From Actinomycetota bacterium (lineage in GTDB: Bacteria > Actinomycetota > Actinomycetes > Nanopelagicales > Nanopelagicaceae): a DNA stretch of 53,374 nt. The notes under the pieces are model-generated. The model ran no database searches, was not told the origin of the DNA, and saw only the letters and a program-made list of their open reading frames with translations. Positions within the stretch are counted from its first letter, which is position 1. Every line of letters starts with the position of its first letter. The stretch spans positions 1 to 53,374 of the forward strand of contig WLPU01000013.1 in NCBI GenBank assembly GCA_009698615.1. Reading direction: 5' to 3'. Positions 34,122 to 44,635 of this stretch are shown piece after piece. A program made the translations under genes and the position numbers.

Positions 34122-35345
34122 ATGAAATTGCGATTAGTAATAGTGGTGGCAAATGCTGCGGGATGGCTTTCGCGCATTACTAAAAAGGGTAGCGGCGTCA
34201 TGGTTACCGGGCGAATTATTCTTAAACTGGTACCAAGTGCCGTTCAAACGCTATCCAAGTCAAGAAAAGTAATCCTGATATCGGGTACCAATGGGAAGAC
34301 AACTACGACATCCTTGATCTATCACGCACTTTCTTCGCAAGGCCCCGTTGTAAGTAATTTTACTGGCGCTAATTTATTTGCTGGGATAGCGGCAGCTCTC
34401 AGCAAGAATCAAGCTGCTCCAGTTGCAGTTTTAGAAGTTGATGAAATGGTCATTCCTTGGGCAATGAAACAAACCAATCCTCGATTGATTGTTTTACTTA
34501 ATCTTGGCCGCGACCAGTTAGACCGGCTCTCTGAAGTGCGAGTAGTGGCACAAAAATGGAAGGTCGCCCTGGCAACTGCTCAAGCACATTGCGCTGTTTT
34601 GGCAGATTCTGACGATCCCTTTGTGACTTGGGCAGCACAAGATTGTGTCAATGTGATTTGGTTTACAAGTGGAGCCGTCGGACATATTGATGCATCAACG
34701 TGTCCCGAGTGCGGAAAAGTATTGGAATGGAATACGCACTTAACTAGCTACTCGTGCACATGTGGATTTAAGAAACCAAACCCCGAATGGATTTTGAGAG
34801 ATGGCGAATTAACTGGGCCAAACAATCAAAAAGTTGGGGTGCAAAGTGGAATCCCTGGTGCTGCTGCTTTAGGAAATGCCGCGCGAGCGATCGTGGCTGC
34901 AAAGGCTTTTGGCGTACCAATAGATAAGGCTGCGTCAGAAATTGCGAAAGTTTTAAGTGTGGACGGCCGATTTGGATCCTTAAAAATCGGCAGAACTAAT
35001 TTTCGATTGCTCCTTTCTAAGAATCCTGCGAGCTGGCGCGAGACTTTGGCAACCAGTGCACAAGGACCTAAAGCTGTAGCACTTGTCGTGAATGCAAATA
35101 CACAAGACGGCAAAGATACTTCTTGGTTATGGGATGTTGATTTTTCTCCACTGGCTAACAGAACGGTGATTGCAACGGGCGAGCGACGCTTAGATCTCTC
35201 CGCTCGACTCACTGTGGCTGGAATTAAACACGAAGTATGTGCGGATGAAGGCGCCGCCGCTAAAGTTTTTGGAGCGGTTGATGCTGACATCATCGCTTCA
35301 TACACCGCATTTCACCGCTTATCTAAGCAGGTGAAACCCTCATGA
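34122..35345 (+). CDS. murT: Lipid II isoglutaminyl synthase, MurT subunit
   Basis: A 407-residue Mur-ligase-like protein that with GatD amidates the D-glutamate of peptidoglycan lipid II. The ATP-binding loop is SGTNGKTTTTS. A zinc-ribbon insertion with CPECGKV and CTCGF (about residues 197-222) is characteristic of MurT, as is the C-terminal DUF1727 region. It overlaps gatD by ATGA. Confidence 0.92.
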   Translation: MKLRLVIVVANAAGWLSRITKKGSGVMVTGRIILKLVPSAVQTLSKSRKVILISGTNGKTTTTSLIYHALSSQGPVVSNFTGANLFAGIAAALSKNQAAPVAVLEVDEMVIPWAMKQTNPRLIVLLNLGRDQLDRLSEVRVVAQKWKVALATAQAHCAVLADSDDPFVTWAAQDCVNVIWFTSGAVGHIDASTCPECGKVLEWNTHLTSYSCTCGFKKPNPEWILRDGELTGPNNQKVGVQSGIPGAAALGNAARAIVAAKAFGVPIDKAASEIAKVLSVDGRFGSLKIGRTNFRLLLSKNPASWRETLATSAQGPKAVALVVNANTQDGKDTSWLWDVDFSPLANRTVIATGERRLDLSARLTVAGIKHEVCADEGAAAKVFGAVDADIIASYTAFHRLSKQVKPS

Positions 35346-36037
35346 CTTTAACTCTTGTTCATTTACTGCCTGAACTATTGGGCACTTACGGGGACCGAGG
35401 CAATGTCGAAATTGCTAGTTGGCGGCTGAAGCAACGAGGGATAGCGCACGAAGTAATCACCGTGCATGCCGGGGATCGTGTTCCAGTTTCTGCTGATTTA
35501 TATTTCCTTGGCGGCGGAGAAGACGATGCCCAAGTTGCTGCTCGAGAAATTTTGGAACGAGATGGAGCAATGCGCAAAGTAATTAATAATGGAGGTCACA
35601 TATTTGCCGTATGTGCTGGATTTCAGTTGCTAGGAGCAAGTTTTCCAGCATCTGGCGATCGCACAATCATTGGCTTAGGTATTTTGCCGGTAGATACTTT
35701 TGCTGCCACACCGCGATCTGTAGGCGAATTGCTATCAGAATCCACAATTGGAATTGGCATGCTCACCGGATTTGAAAACCATGCAGGTCAAACTGGCTAC
35801 CTTGACGAAATTCAACCGCTAGGAAATGTTATTTCGGGGGTAGGAAATGCCCAAGCCAGCACCGTTGATGGAGTTGTGACAGATCAAGTGGTGGCGACCT
35901 ACATGCATGGCCCTGCCTTTTCTAGAAACCCTGATTTAGCAGATTGGGTGTTAGCGCGAAAGGTTGGAGAACTTAAGCCACTTGCTGCGCCGATATTTAC
36001 CCAACTCCACCAAGAGCGAGTAGCAAATATCAAATAA
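35342..36037 (+). CDS. gatD: Lipid II isoglutaminyl synthase, GatD glutaminase subunit
   Basis: A 231-residue class I glutamine amidotransferase (CobB/CobQ-like) that supplies ammonia to MurT. The nucleophile is C91 in FAVCAGFQLLG, and the catalytic histidine lies in ATYMHGPAFSRNPDLADW. It starts inside the murT stop and its end overlaps the convergent hydrolase gene by 8 bases. Confidence 0.92.
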   Translation: MTLTLVHLLPELLGTYGDRGNVEIASWRLKQRGIAHEVITVHAGDRVPVSADLYFLGGGEDDAQVAAREILERDGAMRKVINNGGHIFAVCAGFQLLGASFPASGDRTIIGLGILPVDTFAATPRSVGELLSESTIGIGMLTGFENHAGQTGYLDEIQPLGNVISGVGNAQASTVDGVVTDQVVATYMHGPAFSRNPDLADWVLARKVGELKPLAAPIFTQLHQERVANIK

Positions 36038-36806
36038 TCTCTGGATTAGTCCTGCGGATGGGCATGCGCGTGATGGGCGCCGAAAGATCTACAAGGAATT
36101 GTTTGATCACCATTTGAGTGAGTTCAGGTTTTTCTTTGATCACGAAGTGTGAAGTGCCTGGAATAACTGCGAGTTGTCCTTGCGGAATTGCTTCATAGAG
36201 TGCGCTCGTGTGTTCCAAACTAAAGGGTTCGTCATCGCCAGCTAAAATGAGTGTAGGACATGTAATTTTTGCAAGGTCACCCGACGTCATTGTTGGTTCG
36301 GAATTCCAAATCGCCAGCATTCTAGATTGCTTACTATCAATTGTTTCTGGCGCATCTGGAGAGCGCATTGCGTATTCGACTCTGTCTTCATCGCTAATTG
36401 TCCAGGCTGGAATTGGTTTACCACCCGAGTTGTGATGATAGTTGGCGCCCAGGGCCACAATCGATTTCACTAGTTCGGGTCGTTGGATAGCGATCATCAA
36501 AGCGATGATTCCTCCATCACTCCAGCCAACAAGGTGTGCCGGTTCTTTCACTATATCTTCAAGATAGGCAATCGCTTCTGCGCATTGGAAATCAAAGTGC
36601 AAGCTATTGGGTTGATCCGCGGTTCTACCTTGTCCAGTTCTGTCATAGGCAAAGACATGGTGTTTGGATTCAACAGCAGGCAAAACGCAGGTGTCCCAAT
36701 CTTCCGTGGCACTCAGGCCACCATGCAAAAGTACAAGGGCTTCACCATTGTTAGCCCACTCATAATTCCAAACTTGGTGACCACGCAAATTAATATATGA
36801 AGGCAT
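36030..36806 (-). CDS. Alpha/beta hydrolase
   Basis: A 258-residue alpha/beta-fold hydrolase. The oxyanion segment is LLHGGLS, the nucleophile is S96 in GWSDGG and the histidine is in GTSHFVI. No export signal is visible. Its start codon directly abuts the stop of the upstream NADH dehydrogenase gene, so the two form an operon. Substrate unknown. Confidence 0.82.
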   Translation of the reverse strand: MPSYINLRGHQVWNYEWANNGEALVLLHGGLSATEDWDTCVLPAVESKHHVFAYDRTGQGRTADQPNSLHFDFQCAEAIAYLEDIVKEPAHLVGWSDGGIIALMIAIQRPELVKSIVALGANYHHNSGGKPIPAWTISDEDRVEYAMRSPDAPETIDSKQSRMLAIWNSEPTMTSGDLAKITCPTLILAGDDEPFSLEHTSALYEAIPQGQLAVIPGTSHFVIKEKPELTQMVIKQFLVDLSAPITRMPIRRTNPEII

Positions 36807-38030
36807 TTACATTGAGTCCATAATGTGACGATTTCCACGGTCGAAGGTGAGGTAATTCCACATCCAGTCGGCAACGGTCAGCACTTTATTTCTTCCACCC
36901 AATAAATAGAAAAGGTGAAGTGTCAACCATGCAGACCAGGCTAGCGCACCGGCGAACTGTAGATTCTTCACTTCCACCACAGCTTTGTGTCGACCAATTG
37001 TTGCCATCGAACCCTTATCTTTGTAAACAAATTTTCCCGCTTGTTTTCCTTGTGTGATTGCCATAATTTGGCGCGCCACCCATCGACCTTGTTGCATCGC
37101 AACAGGAGCAACCATGGGTAAGTAGCGACCATTTTCACTTTTTGCGCCAGCGATATCTCCAATTGCCCAAATGTGGGGGTAGTGCTGAACTTGAAGAGTT
37201 TGCTCAATGTCTATTCGTGTGGAGGTAACCGGCATGTTGAGTTGCTTAGCTAATGGCTCGCCCTGTACCCCCGCTGCCCAAATAGTCACTTCGGAAGGAA
37301 TGAAAGTGCCATCTTTGAGTTCGATTTTTCGAGGTTTAATTTCTTTTACTGCTGTGTTGCAGCGCACTTTAACTCCGAGTTTTTCCAAATCCCTCTGAGT
37401 GCGAGCAGAAAGCCGTGGAGAAAAACTTGGGAGCAATCGTGGTCCTGCCTCAATCAGATAGATATCAATATGGGCCGCTGCGTTTTCTTGATCAGAGCGC
37501 AATGGACCGCGGACAAGTTCTGCCAAGGCGCCAGCCATTTCGACTCCTGTTGGCCCGCCGCCAACAACGGAAATCGAAAACACGGTCTCATCTTCAAAGC
37601 GACATAGGTCTTCAAAGCGTCGCATCACCTCTGCACGAATTGTGATTGCTTCAGAAACACTTTTCATCCCTAGCGCATGCTCTTGAACGCCTTTGACTCC
37701 AAAGTCAGCAGTGGCCGAGCCCAGCGCAACAATCAAATGATCAAATTCTAGAATTTCGCTGCTATCCAACTTCACTGCCTTGTTCTTATGATCTATCGAT
37801 AAGGGAGAGCCCATACGAAATGCAACGTCTGTTTTTCTCAGTGCTCCGCGAATCGGATAGGCAACGTGGTCTGCAGCTAATCCGGCAGTAGCAACTTGGT
37901 AGAGCAGCGGTAGAAATGTTTGAAAATTGTGGCGATCCACAAGTGTTACGTGGGCCTTTCCTGAAAGCGCTTTTGCCGCAGTGAGCCCACCGAAACCCGC
38001 ACCAAGGATGACAACGCGAGGCTTCTTCAT
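36807..38030 (-). CDS. Type II NADH dehydrogenase (NDH-2-like flavoprotein)
   Basis: A 407-residue FAD enzyme that passes electrons from NADH to quinone without pumping protons. The FAD motif ILGAGFGGLTAAKAL opens the protein. The NAD motif VVGGGPTGVEMAGALAE is near residue 165, AIGDIAG contacts FAD, and the C-terminal amphipathic segment (SAWLTLHLFYLLGGRNK) binds the membrane. GGAAGGA six bases before ATG 38030 decides the start over an in-frame upstream codon. Confidence 0.88.
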   Translation of the reverse strand: MKKPRVVILGAGFGGLTAAKALSGKAHVTLVDRHNFQTFLPLLYQVATAGLAADHVAYPIRGALRKTDVAFRMGSPLSIDHKNKAVKLDSSEILEFDHLIVALGSATADFGVKGVQEHALGMKSVSEAITIRAEVMRRFEDLCRFEDETVFSISVVGGGPTGVEMAGALAELVRGPLRSDQENAAAHIDIYLIEAGPRLLPSFSPRLSARTQRDLEKLGVKVRCNTAVKEIKPRKIELKDGTFIPSEVTIWAAGVQGEPLAKQLNMPVTSTRIDIEQTLQVQHYPHIWAIGDIAGAKSENGRYLPMVAPVAMQQGRWVARQIMAITQGKQAGKFVYKDKGSMATIGRHKAVVEVKNLQFAGALAWSAWLTLHLFYLLGGRNKVLTVADWMWNYLTFDRGNRHIMDSM

Positions 38031-38068
38031 GGCAATTCCTTCCGCAGGCAATTTCAACCTCCCCAGTC

Positions 38069-38074
38069 TAAGGT
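38069..38074 (+). promoter_or_regulatory. -10 box (TAAGGT) of the SDR/DUF2867 gene
   Basis: TAAGGT lies 7 bases before ATG 38082 with no ribosome site; predicted leaderless or one-base leader. Confidence 0.4.
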
Positions 38075-38081
38075 TTACGGT

Positions 38082-39572
38082 ATGAATCAGGAGACTGAAA
38101 AACGGAGATATCTAGTAACCGGGGCGTCAGGTTATGTTGGTGGGCGATTGGTTCGCGCGCTATTAGATGATCATCAACTCGTACGAGTCTTTGTGCGTGA
38201 CAAAGGCAAGATTCAAGGCCAACCCTGGGCCAATCAAGTGGAAATCCTTGAGGGGAATGCAAATAACTTAGAAGATCTCAAACGAGCACTTGCCGGTATC
38301 CACACCGCATATTACCTATTGCACTCCATAAACCTCGGTCCCGATTTTGATGAGATTGAAGCGCAGATGGCACGTAATTTTGCAATGGCGGCAAAGAATC
38401 AGAATGTCCAGCAAATTATTTACTTAGGTGGAATTGCTAACGATAAGAAAACAAGTAAACACCTGGCTTCACGTGCGCGCACTGGAGAGCAGTTGGCGAC
38501 CCAAGGTGTTGCAGTGATGGAGTTGCGCGCAGGAATCGTGATCGGGTCGGGTTCCGCTTCTTTTGAAATGCTGCGCCACCTCACTCATCGATTGCCCATT
38601 ATGACGACTCCGAAATGGGTTATGAATCGCACGCAACCAATTTCTATCAGAGACGTGCTTTGGTATTTGCGAAAGAGCGCAGAGTTAACAACGCCAGTTA
38701 ATAAGGTTTTTGATATCGGAGGCCCAGAAGTACTTACCTATGCGGGCATGATGCAAAAGTTTGCCAAGATCTCCGGGTTACCTAAACGTTGGATTATTAA
38801 GGTCCCAGTTCTTACACCAGAACTATCTAGCTTGTGGATCGGCCTAGTAACACCTGTGCCAACAGCCCTTGCGCGACCGCTAGTTGGCTCGCTCATTAGC
38901 GAAGTTGTTGCTGACCCAAAGAAAAGTATTGATGCACTTATTCCGCCACCACCAGAGGGGCTGCTGAACGTAGAACGTGCAATTGAATTAGCGTTGAGCA
39001 AGATATCTCAGCACACTGTCGAAACTCGATGGTCTGATGCTGGAATCGTGACCGCGCCCTGGCAAAAAGCGCAGGGAGATCCAGACTGGTCTGGTGAAAT
39101 GTTATTGCGTGACAAACGCGAGATTCTTACGCAACTTCCGGCAGCGCATGTGTGGAAACAGATTGAATCAATTGGCGGGGAAAACGGTTGGTATGGCGCT
39201 GGGTGGCTTTGGTTTTTGCGAGGGCTCTTGGATCGACTTGTTGGCGGAGTGGGATTGCGGCGTGGAAGACGAGACCCTGATCATTTGCGAGTGGGTGAGA
39301 GTTTAGATTTTTGGAGAGTGGAGGCACTTGAAAGCGAGAAACTTTTGCGTCTTTATGCTGAAATGGTTTTGCCAGGAAAGGCGTGGTTAGAGTTTCGGCT
39401 CAATGAGGTTGACGGGAAAACCCAGATTACGCAGGAGGCAACATTTGCTCCGCATGGACTAGGTGGGCAACTTTATTGGTATGCGGTTCTTCCTTTTCAC
39501 GCTTTTATTTTTCCAACAATGTTAAGAAATATCGTCAAAGAGGCGTCACGACAGATGAAGAAGCAAAAGTAA
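38082..39572 (+). CDS. NAD(P)-binding SDR-like protein with C-terminal DUF2867 domain
   Basis: A 496-residue two-domain protein. Residues 7-290 form an atypical short-chain dehydrogenase (VTGASGYVGGRLVRALL at the cofactor site) resembling NAD(P)H-binding complex-I-associated types. Residues 330-495 form a DUF2867 domain, an SRPBCC-like fold rich in Trp. The fusion is common in actinobacteria, but its reaction is not known. It overlaps the convergent prenyltransferase gene by 38 bases. Confidence 0.8.
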   Translation: MNQETEKRRYLVTGASGYVGGRLVRALLDDHQLVRVFVRDKGKIQGQPWANQVEILEGNANNLEDLKRALAGIHTAYYLLHSINLGPDFDEIEAQMARNFAMAAKNQNVQQIIYLGGIANDKKTSKHLASRARTGEQLATQGVAVMELRAGIVIGSGSASFEMLRHLTHRLPIMTTPKWVMNRTQPISIRDVLWYLRKSAELTTPVNKVFDIGGPEVLTYAGMMQKFAKISGLPKRWIIKVPVLTPELSSLWIGLVTPVPTALARPLVGSLISEVVADPKKSIDALIPPPPEGLLNVERAIELALSKISQHTVETRWSDAGIVTAPWQKAQGDPDWSGEMLLRDKREILTQLPAAHVWKQIESIGGENGWYGAGWLWFLRGLLDRLVGGVGLRRGRRDPDHLRVGESLDFWRVEALESEKLLRLYAEMVLPGKAWLEFRLNEVDGKTQITQEATFAPHGLGGQLYWYAVLPFHAFIFPTMLRNIVKEASRQMKKQK

Positions 39573-40326
39573 CGAGTACAACCACGTCGGTAAGTGCCAG
39601 TAACAAGATGAGAACAAATCTGGCTTTCATTGGAACCGCAAAAAGCGCGATAAATGCCAAGGTTCCGATGATGAGTGAGAATCTAAGTCCAGTAACGGAT
39701 GTAAGAATTATTGAGACACACATGAGCGATGTGCCAGCAATGAGAGAGCTCGTGCCGCTTCCGACGCGTTGTGGAAATCCCATAACACCGGCGGAACGAT
39801 CGCGCTCCATATCCTTGAGAACATTTGCGAAGTGAGCTGCAATTCCAAATAGAGATCCGGTAGCCACCAGCCATAACGGCACTGTGTTGTATTTACTCAA
39901 AACGATGCACGAAGGTAGCGCCGCAAAGGCAATGATGTAGGCAATAGGCGAGGCGAGATTAGCTTTGAGATAAAAGTTATAAGCAACTCCACAACCCACA
40001 CCAAGTAGGTGCACCAAACCACCGCGAATTCCTAGTGGCCCAAAAAATGAAAGAGCGATACACAGCGCAAGTGCGATAAATGTAGAAGTGCGAACTGTAG
40101 AGATAGATATCTCTCCGTTTGCGATTGGTTTATGTGCTCGCCGTTGCTCACGATCTGACTCAACGTCGACGAGATCATTTGTCCATCCCACGCAGAGCTG
40201 GCCCGTGAAGATGGTTAGCGCGATGACAAGTGCAGGGCCTTCCCACCAGAGGGCAATTGCTAAAAGATAGGAGACCAGACTCACAACAAGGGTTGGCCCA
40301 AGGTGTGAGGTTCGAAGCAAGCGCAT
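39535..40326 (-). CDS. UbiA-family prenyltransferase
   Basis: A 263-residue membrane protein with about eight helices. The two Asp-rich motifs that bind Mg-prenyl diphosphate are NDLVDVESD (about residues 52-60) and DMERDRSAG (about 178-186). The family includes MenA, UbiA and chlorophyll or lipid prenyltransferases; the acceptor cannot be decided. ATG 40326 is chosen because the first helix begins soon after; the frame is open further upstream but would overlap the divergent gene. Confidence 0.8.
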   Translation of the reverse strand: MRLLRTSHLGPTLVVSLVSYLLAIALWWEGPALVIALTIFTGQLCVGWTNDLVDVESDREQRRAHKPIANGEISISTVRTSTFIALALCIALSFFGPLGIRGGLVHLLGVGCGVAYNFYLKANLASPIAYIIAFAALPSCIVLSKYNTVPLWLVATGSLFGIAAHFANVLKDMERDRSAGVMGFPQRVGSGTSSLIAGTSLMCVSIILTSVTGLRFSLIIGTLAFIALFAVPMKARFVLILLLALTDVVVLVTFASSSVVTPL

Positions 40327-40362
40327 AGAGAGATTCTCTCGTATCGTGGCAGACTTACCACT

Positions 40363-41712
40363 ATGCATGAGTTCACGCCGGAAGTCGAAGCGCTTGCCCA
40401 AGAGGTTTTGGCTTACAGCCTGCATCGACTCAAGAGCGATCCACCTTTGGATGGCCCTCAAAGTGCAGAAAAATTATTTGAATTGGTCGGTAATACCATC
40501 ACAGGAAAAGGATTAGGCGGCCATAAAGCGCTAGAAGTCTTCACCGAAGTCTTGGCAAAGGCTTGCATCTCTACCGATCACCCACGCAACTTGGCGTTTA
40601 TTCCGTCAGCCCCCAGTGAGTACGCAAACCTTTTTGATCTTGTTGTCGGAGCAAGCGCACTCTACGGAGGGTCGTGGCAAGAAGGTGCAGGGGCAGTATT
40701 TGCAGAAAATCAAGCGCTGCAATGGCTTTCGAATTTAGCGGGAATGCCATCAAGTGCTGGAGGAGTATTCGTGCAAGGCGGCACAGTTGGAAATCTTTCT
40801 GCACTTGTTGTTGCTCGCGCGCAAGCAAGAAAGCAATGGCCACACATCACTCGATGGGCAATCGCATGTAGCGAAGAGGCGCATTCATCCATTGTGTCTG
40901 CGGCCGAAGTTATGGATGTTGATCTGTTACCAATCGCCCCTGATGCTGGAGGCAAATTGCGGGGCGCCGATGTTGCTCGCGAGATAGATAAGTTTCATGC
41001 AAATAGTTCTTCGCGTGTCTTTGTTGTAGTTGCAACTGCTGGCACAACAAACCTTGGCACTATCGATGATCTTGCAACTGTTGGCCAAGCCGCAAGGGAG
41101 CGCAACCTCTGGTTTCATGTTGATGGTGCATACGGATTAGCCGCACTATGTTCACCTGCGTTGCGGCCAATGTTTGCTGGCGTCGAAAACGCAGATTCAT
41201 TTATTGTCGACCCACATAAATGGCTCTTTGCACCATTTGATGCGTGCGCACTTGTTTACCGCAATCCAGATGTCGCACGACAAGTGCATACGCAAAAGGC
41301 CTCTTACTTGGAAACCCTTACCGATGATCCATCATGGAGTCCTTCAGATTATGCAATTCATCTCACACGTAGAACTCGTGGTTTACCTTTCTGGTTTTCA
41401 CTTGCTGCGCATGGTACTGATGCGTATGCAGAAGCGATGGAGCAAACTATGGATGTTGCTCGCGCGGCTGCACAAAAGATTAGAGAACATCCACATCTTG
41501 AACTTGTTCGCGACCCAGAACTTTCGGTCGTCGCATTTGTTCGAACGGGATGGTCCAAAACGGATTATCAAAAGTGGAGCGATAAATTATTGGCCGACCA
41601 AATCGGATTTATTCCTCCATCATCACATCACGGCCAACCCATCTTGCGTTTTGCGATCGTCAACCCATGGACGAAAGTGGCCGATATTGAAGCGATCTTG
41701 GCCACTCTGTAA
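40363..41712 (+). CDS. PLP-dependent amino acid decarboxylase (group II)
   Basis: A 449-residue decarboxylase of the aromatic amino acid / glutamate decarboxylase family. The PLP lysine is K286 in VDPHKWLFAPFD, and the cofactor-contacting HVDGAYG precedes it. The N-terminal helical cap is present. Substrate (aromatic amino acid, aspartate or other) is not predictable here. It is divergent from the prenyltransferase, with 36 bases between starts. Confidence 0.85.
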   Translation: MHEFTPEVEALAQEVLAYSLHRLKSDPPLDGPQSAEKLFELVGNTITGKGLGGHKALEVFTEVLAKACISTDHPRNLAFIPSAPSEYANLFDLVVGASALYGGSWQEGAGAVFAENQALQWLSNLAGMPSSAGGVFVQGGTVGNLSALVVARAQARKQWPHITRWAIACSEEAHSSIVSAAEVMDVDLLPIAPDAGGKLRGADVAREIDKFHANSSSRVFVVVATAGTTNLGTIDDLATVGQAARERNLWFHVDGAYGLAALCSPALRPMFAGVENADSFIVDPHKWLFAPFDACALVYRNPDVARQVHTQKASYLETLTDDPSWSPSDYAIHLTRRTRGLPFWFSLAAHGTDAYAEAMEQTMDVARAAAQKIREHPHLELVRDPELSVVAFVRTGWSKTDYQKWSDKLLADQIGFIPPSSHHGQPILRFAIVNPWTKVADIEAILATL

Positions 41713-41739
41713 ATCCCACAGTTTTTAGGCACAGTGGTT

Positions 41740-41745
41740 TAGGCT
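41740..41745 (+). promoter_or_regulatory. -10 box (TAGGCT) of the DUF3263 gene, leaderless spacing
   Basis: TAGGCT, six bases, ATG 41752. This supports the first ATG over the second (41767), although GGAAGAG precedes the latter. Confidence 0.55.
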
Positions 41746-41751
41746 AATTAC

Positions 41752-42015
41752 ATGGAAGAGTCAGCAATGAATTCAGCGCCATCAGCGTTGAGTGAATTGG
41801 AATCTCGCATCCTCGAATTTGAACGCAACTGGTGGCAATATGCCGGGGCTAAGGAAAACGCGATCAAAGAGCTTTTCGACCTCACCCCGCCTCGCTATTA
41901 CCAACTCCTCAACGACCTCATTGACCGGCAAGATGCCCTTATCGCCTCACCAATGTTGGTCAAACGCCTACGGCGTATGCGTCAGGCTCGCATGCAGGCC
42001 CGTTCGGCCCGCTAA
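41752..42015 (+). CDS. DUF3263 protein
   Basis: An 87-residue helical protein of an actinobacterial family of unknown role. The signature [32 protein letters not shown] resembles a helix-turn-helix, and the C-terminus is strongly basic ([18 protein letters not shown]), consistent with nucleic-acid binding. It lies just upstream of groEL but has its own promoter. Confidence 0.85.
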   Translation: MEESAMNSAPSALSELESRILEFERNWWQYAGAKENAIKELFDLTPPRYYQLLNDLIDRQDALIASPMLVKRLRRMRQARMQARSAR

Positions 42016-42038
42016 CTTCCGCCAGCCCACCCCTCAGT

Positions 42039-42067
42039 TTGCCCCGATGGAATGGCTGCTCTAGATT
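42039..42067 (+). promoter_or_regulatory. groEL promoter
   Basis: TTGCCC (42039-42044) and TAGATT (42062-42067) are 17 bases apart. The predicted start near 42074 falls at the left edge of the CIRCE operator, as expected for HrcA-controlled genes. Confidence 0.7.
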
Positions 42068-42072
42068 TAGCG

Positions 42073-42099
42073 TTAGCACTCTAGGGGTGCGAGTGATAA
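42073..42099 (+). promoter_or_regulatory. CIRCE operator (HrcA binding site)
   Basis: TTAGCACTC-N9-GAGTGATAA matches the CIRCE consensus TTAGCACTC-N9-GAGTGCTAA with a single change in the right arm. It lies 36 bases before groEL, so groEL should be repressed by HrcA and induced by heat shock. Confidence 0.93.
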
Positions 42100-42122
42100 G
42101 TGCCCCATAAACAAACAAATAG

Positions 42123-43757
<1,635 letters not shown>

Positions 43758-43777
43758 ATTAAGAAGTAGTTAAGCCT

Positions 43778-43814
43778 GAAAGGCCTCCCGATTACCTCGG
43801 GGGGCCTTTCTGCT
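43778..43814 (+). terminator. Intrinsic terminator after groEL
   Basis: A 13-base arm (43779-43791) pairs with 43797-43809 with one T-G pair and a 5-base loop; C/T-rich bases follow. It lies 20 bases after the groEL stop and directly before the DUF3027 promoter. Confidence 0.85.
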
Positions 43815-43815
43815 T

Positions 43816-43821
43816 TACCCT
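43816..43821 (+). promoter_or_regulatory. -10 box (TACCCT) of the DUF3027 gene, leaderless spacing
   Basis: TACCCT, six bases, ATG 43828, with no ribosome site. Confidence 0.5.
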
Positions 43822-43827
43822 TACCCC

Positions 43828-44517
43828 ATGGCGCTATTTAAAAGAACTCCTAAGGTGCAGACATTCGATGCACTTGATTTGGCGCGTTCTGCAGTTTTAG
43901 AAGATGCCGGCGATCCAAAATTAGTCGGCGAGTACGTGTCTGTTGATTTTGATGACGAAGGACGAATTGCAAGTTATCTATTTGAGGCGTTATTGCCTGC
44001 TTATAAAGGCTGGCGCTGGGTTGTCACCATTGCAAAAACTGATGCGACCTCTGCACCAACTGTGTGCGATGTTGTAGTTCTTCCAGGGCCAGATTCACTT
44101 CTTGCTCCAGCATGGATTCCTTACGTTGATCGCTTGCAACCTGGCGATGTTGGCGTTGGCGATGTAGTCCCGTCATCGATTGATGATGCGCGATTAGTTC
44201 CAGGGATTGCCGCACTGCCAGCTGATGAAGATCTTGATGCAACACAAATTTGGGACCTTGGTTTAGGTCGTGCACGTGTCATGTCAATCGAAGGCCGCGA
44301 TCAAGCAAGCAAGCGTTGGTACACGGGCGATCGCGGACCCGAAAGTGCAATGGCTAAGGCTGCTCCAAAACCATGTGCGTCGTGCGGATTTTTTATTCCA
44401 ATTTCAGGTTCATTGCGCGCAGCCTTTGGTGCGTGCGCAAATGCGATTTCCCCGGAAGATGGACGAGTTGTTTCGGTAGATCATGGCTGCGGCGCACATT
44501 CTGAGGCCACGCTCTAG
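43828..44517 (+). CDS. DUF3027 protein
   Basis: A 229-residue protein of an actinobacterial family of unknown role. The N-terminal two thirds contain a conserved aromatic segment YKGWRWVVTIA and PAWIPYVDRLQPGD. The C-terminal third has cysteines in PCASCGFFIPI, FGACANA and DHGCGAHS, a possible zinc-binding site. It is usually near cold-shock genes in actinobacteria, as here. Confidence 0.8.
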   Translation: MALFKRTPKVQTFDALDLARSAVLEDAGDPKLVGEYVSVDFDDEGRIASYLFEALLPAYKGWRWVVTIAKTDATSAPTVCDVVVLPGPDSLLAPAWIPYVDRLQPGDVGVGDVVPSSIDDARLVPGIAALPADEDLDATQIWDLGLGRARVMSIEGRDQASKRWYTGDRGPESAMAKAAPKPCASCGFFIPISGSLRAAFGACANAISPEDGRVVSVDHGCGAHSEATL

Positions 44518-44543
44518 GCCTAAGTACGGCAAAAATACCTGTT

Positions 44544-44597
44544 CCCCGCGGCCTGTGAGTGAGATAAACTTGCCACCTGCCCGCACCCCGCGGCCTA
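44544..44597 (+). repeat. Direct 11-bp repeats CCCCGCGGCCT in the cold-shock gene leader
   Basis: Copies at 44544-44554 and 44586-44596 are identical and 42 bases apart, flanking the candidate -10 box. Each holds the self-complementary core CCGCGG. Confidence 0.75.
44565..44570 (+). promoter_or_regulatory. Candidate -10 box (TAAACT) of the cold-shock gene
   Basis: TAAACT would give a start near 44577 and a 59-base leader with AGAAGGAG (44618-44625) before ATG 44636. The -35 is poor. Confidence 0.4.
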
Positions 44598-44635
44598 CAC
44601 GAGTTCAGTAGCGAATTAGAAGGAGCGTTCCCCAA

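Noticed and set aside
41174-41728. 184-codon plus-strand ORF in another frame of the decarboxylase gene
   Set aside because: It overlaps the well-supported PLP decarboxylase, and its His/Leu/Ser-rich translation looks like nothing known.
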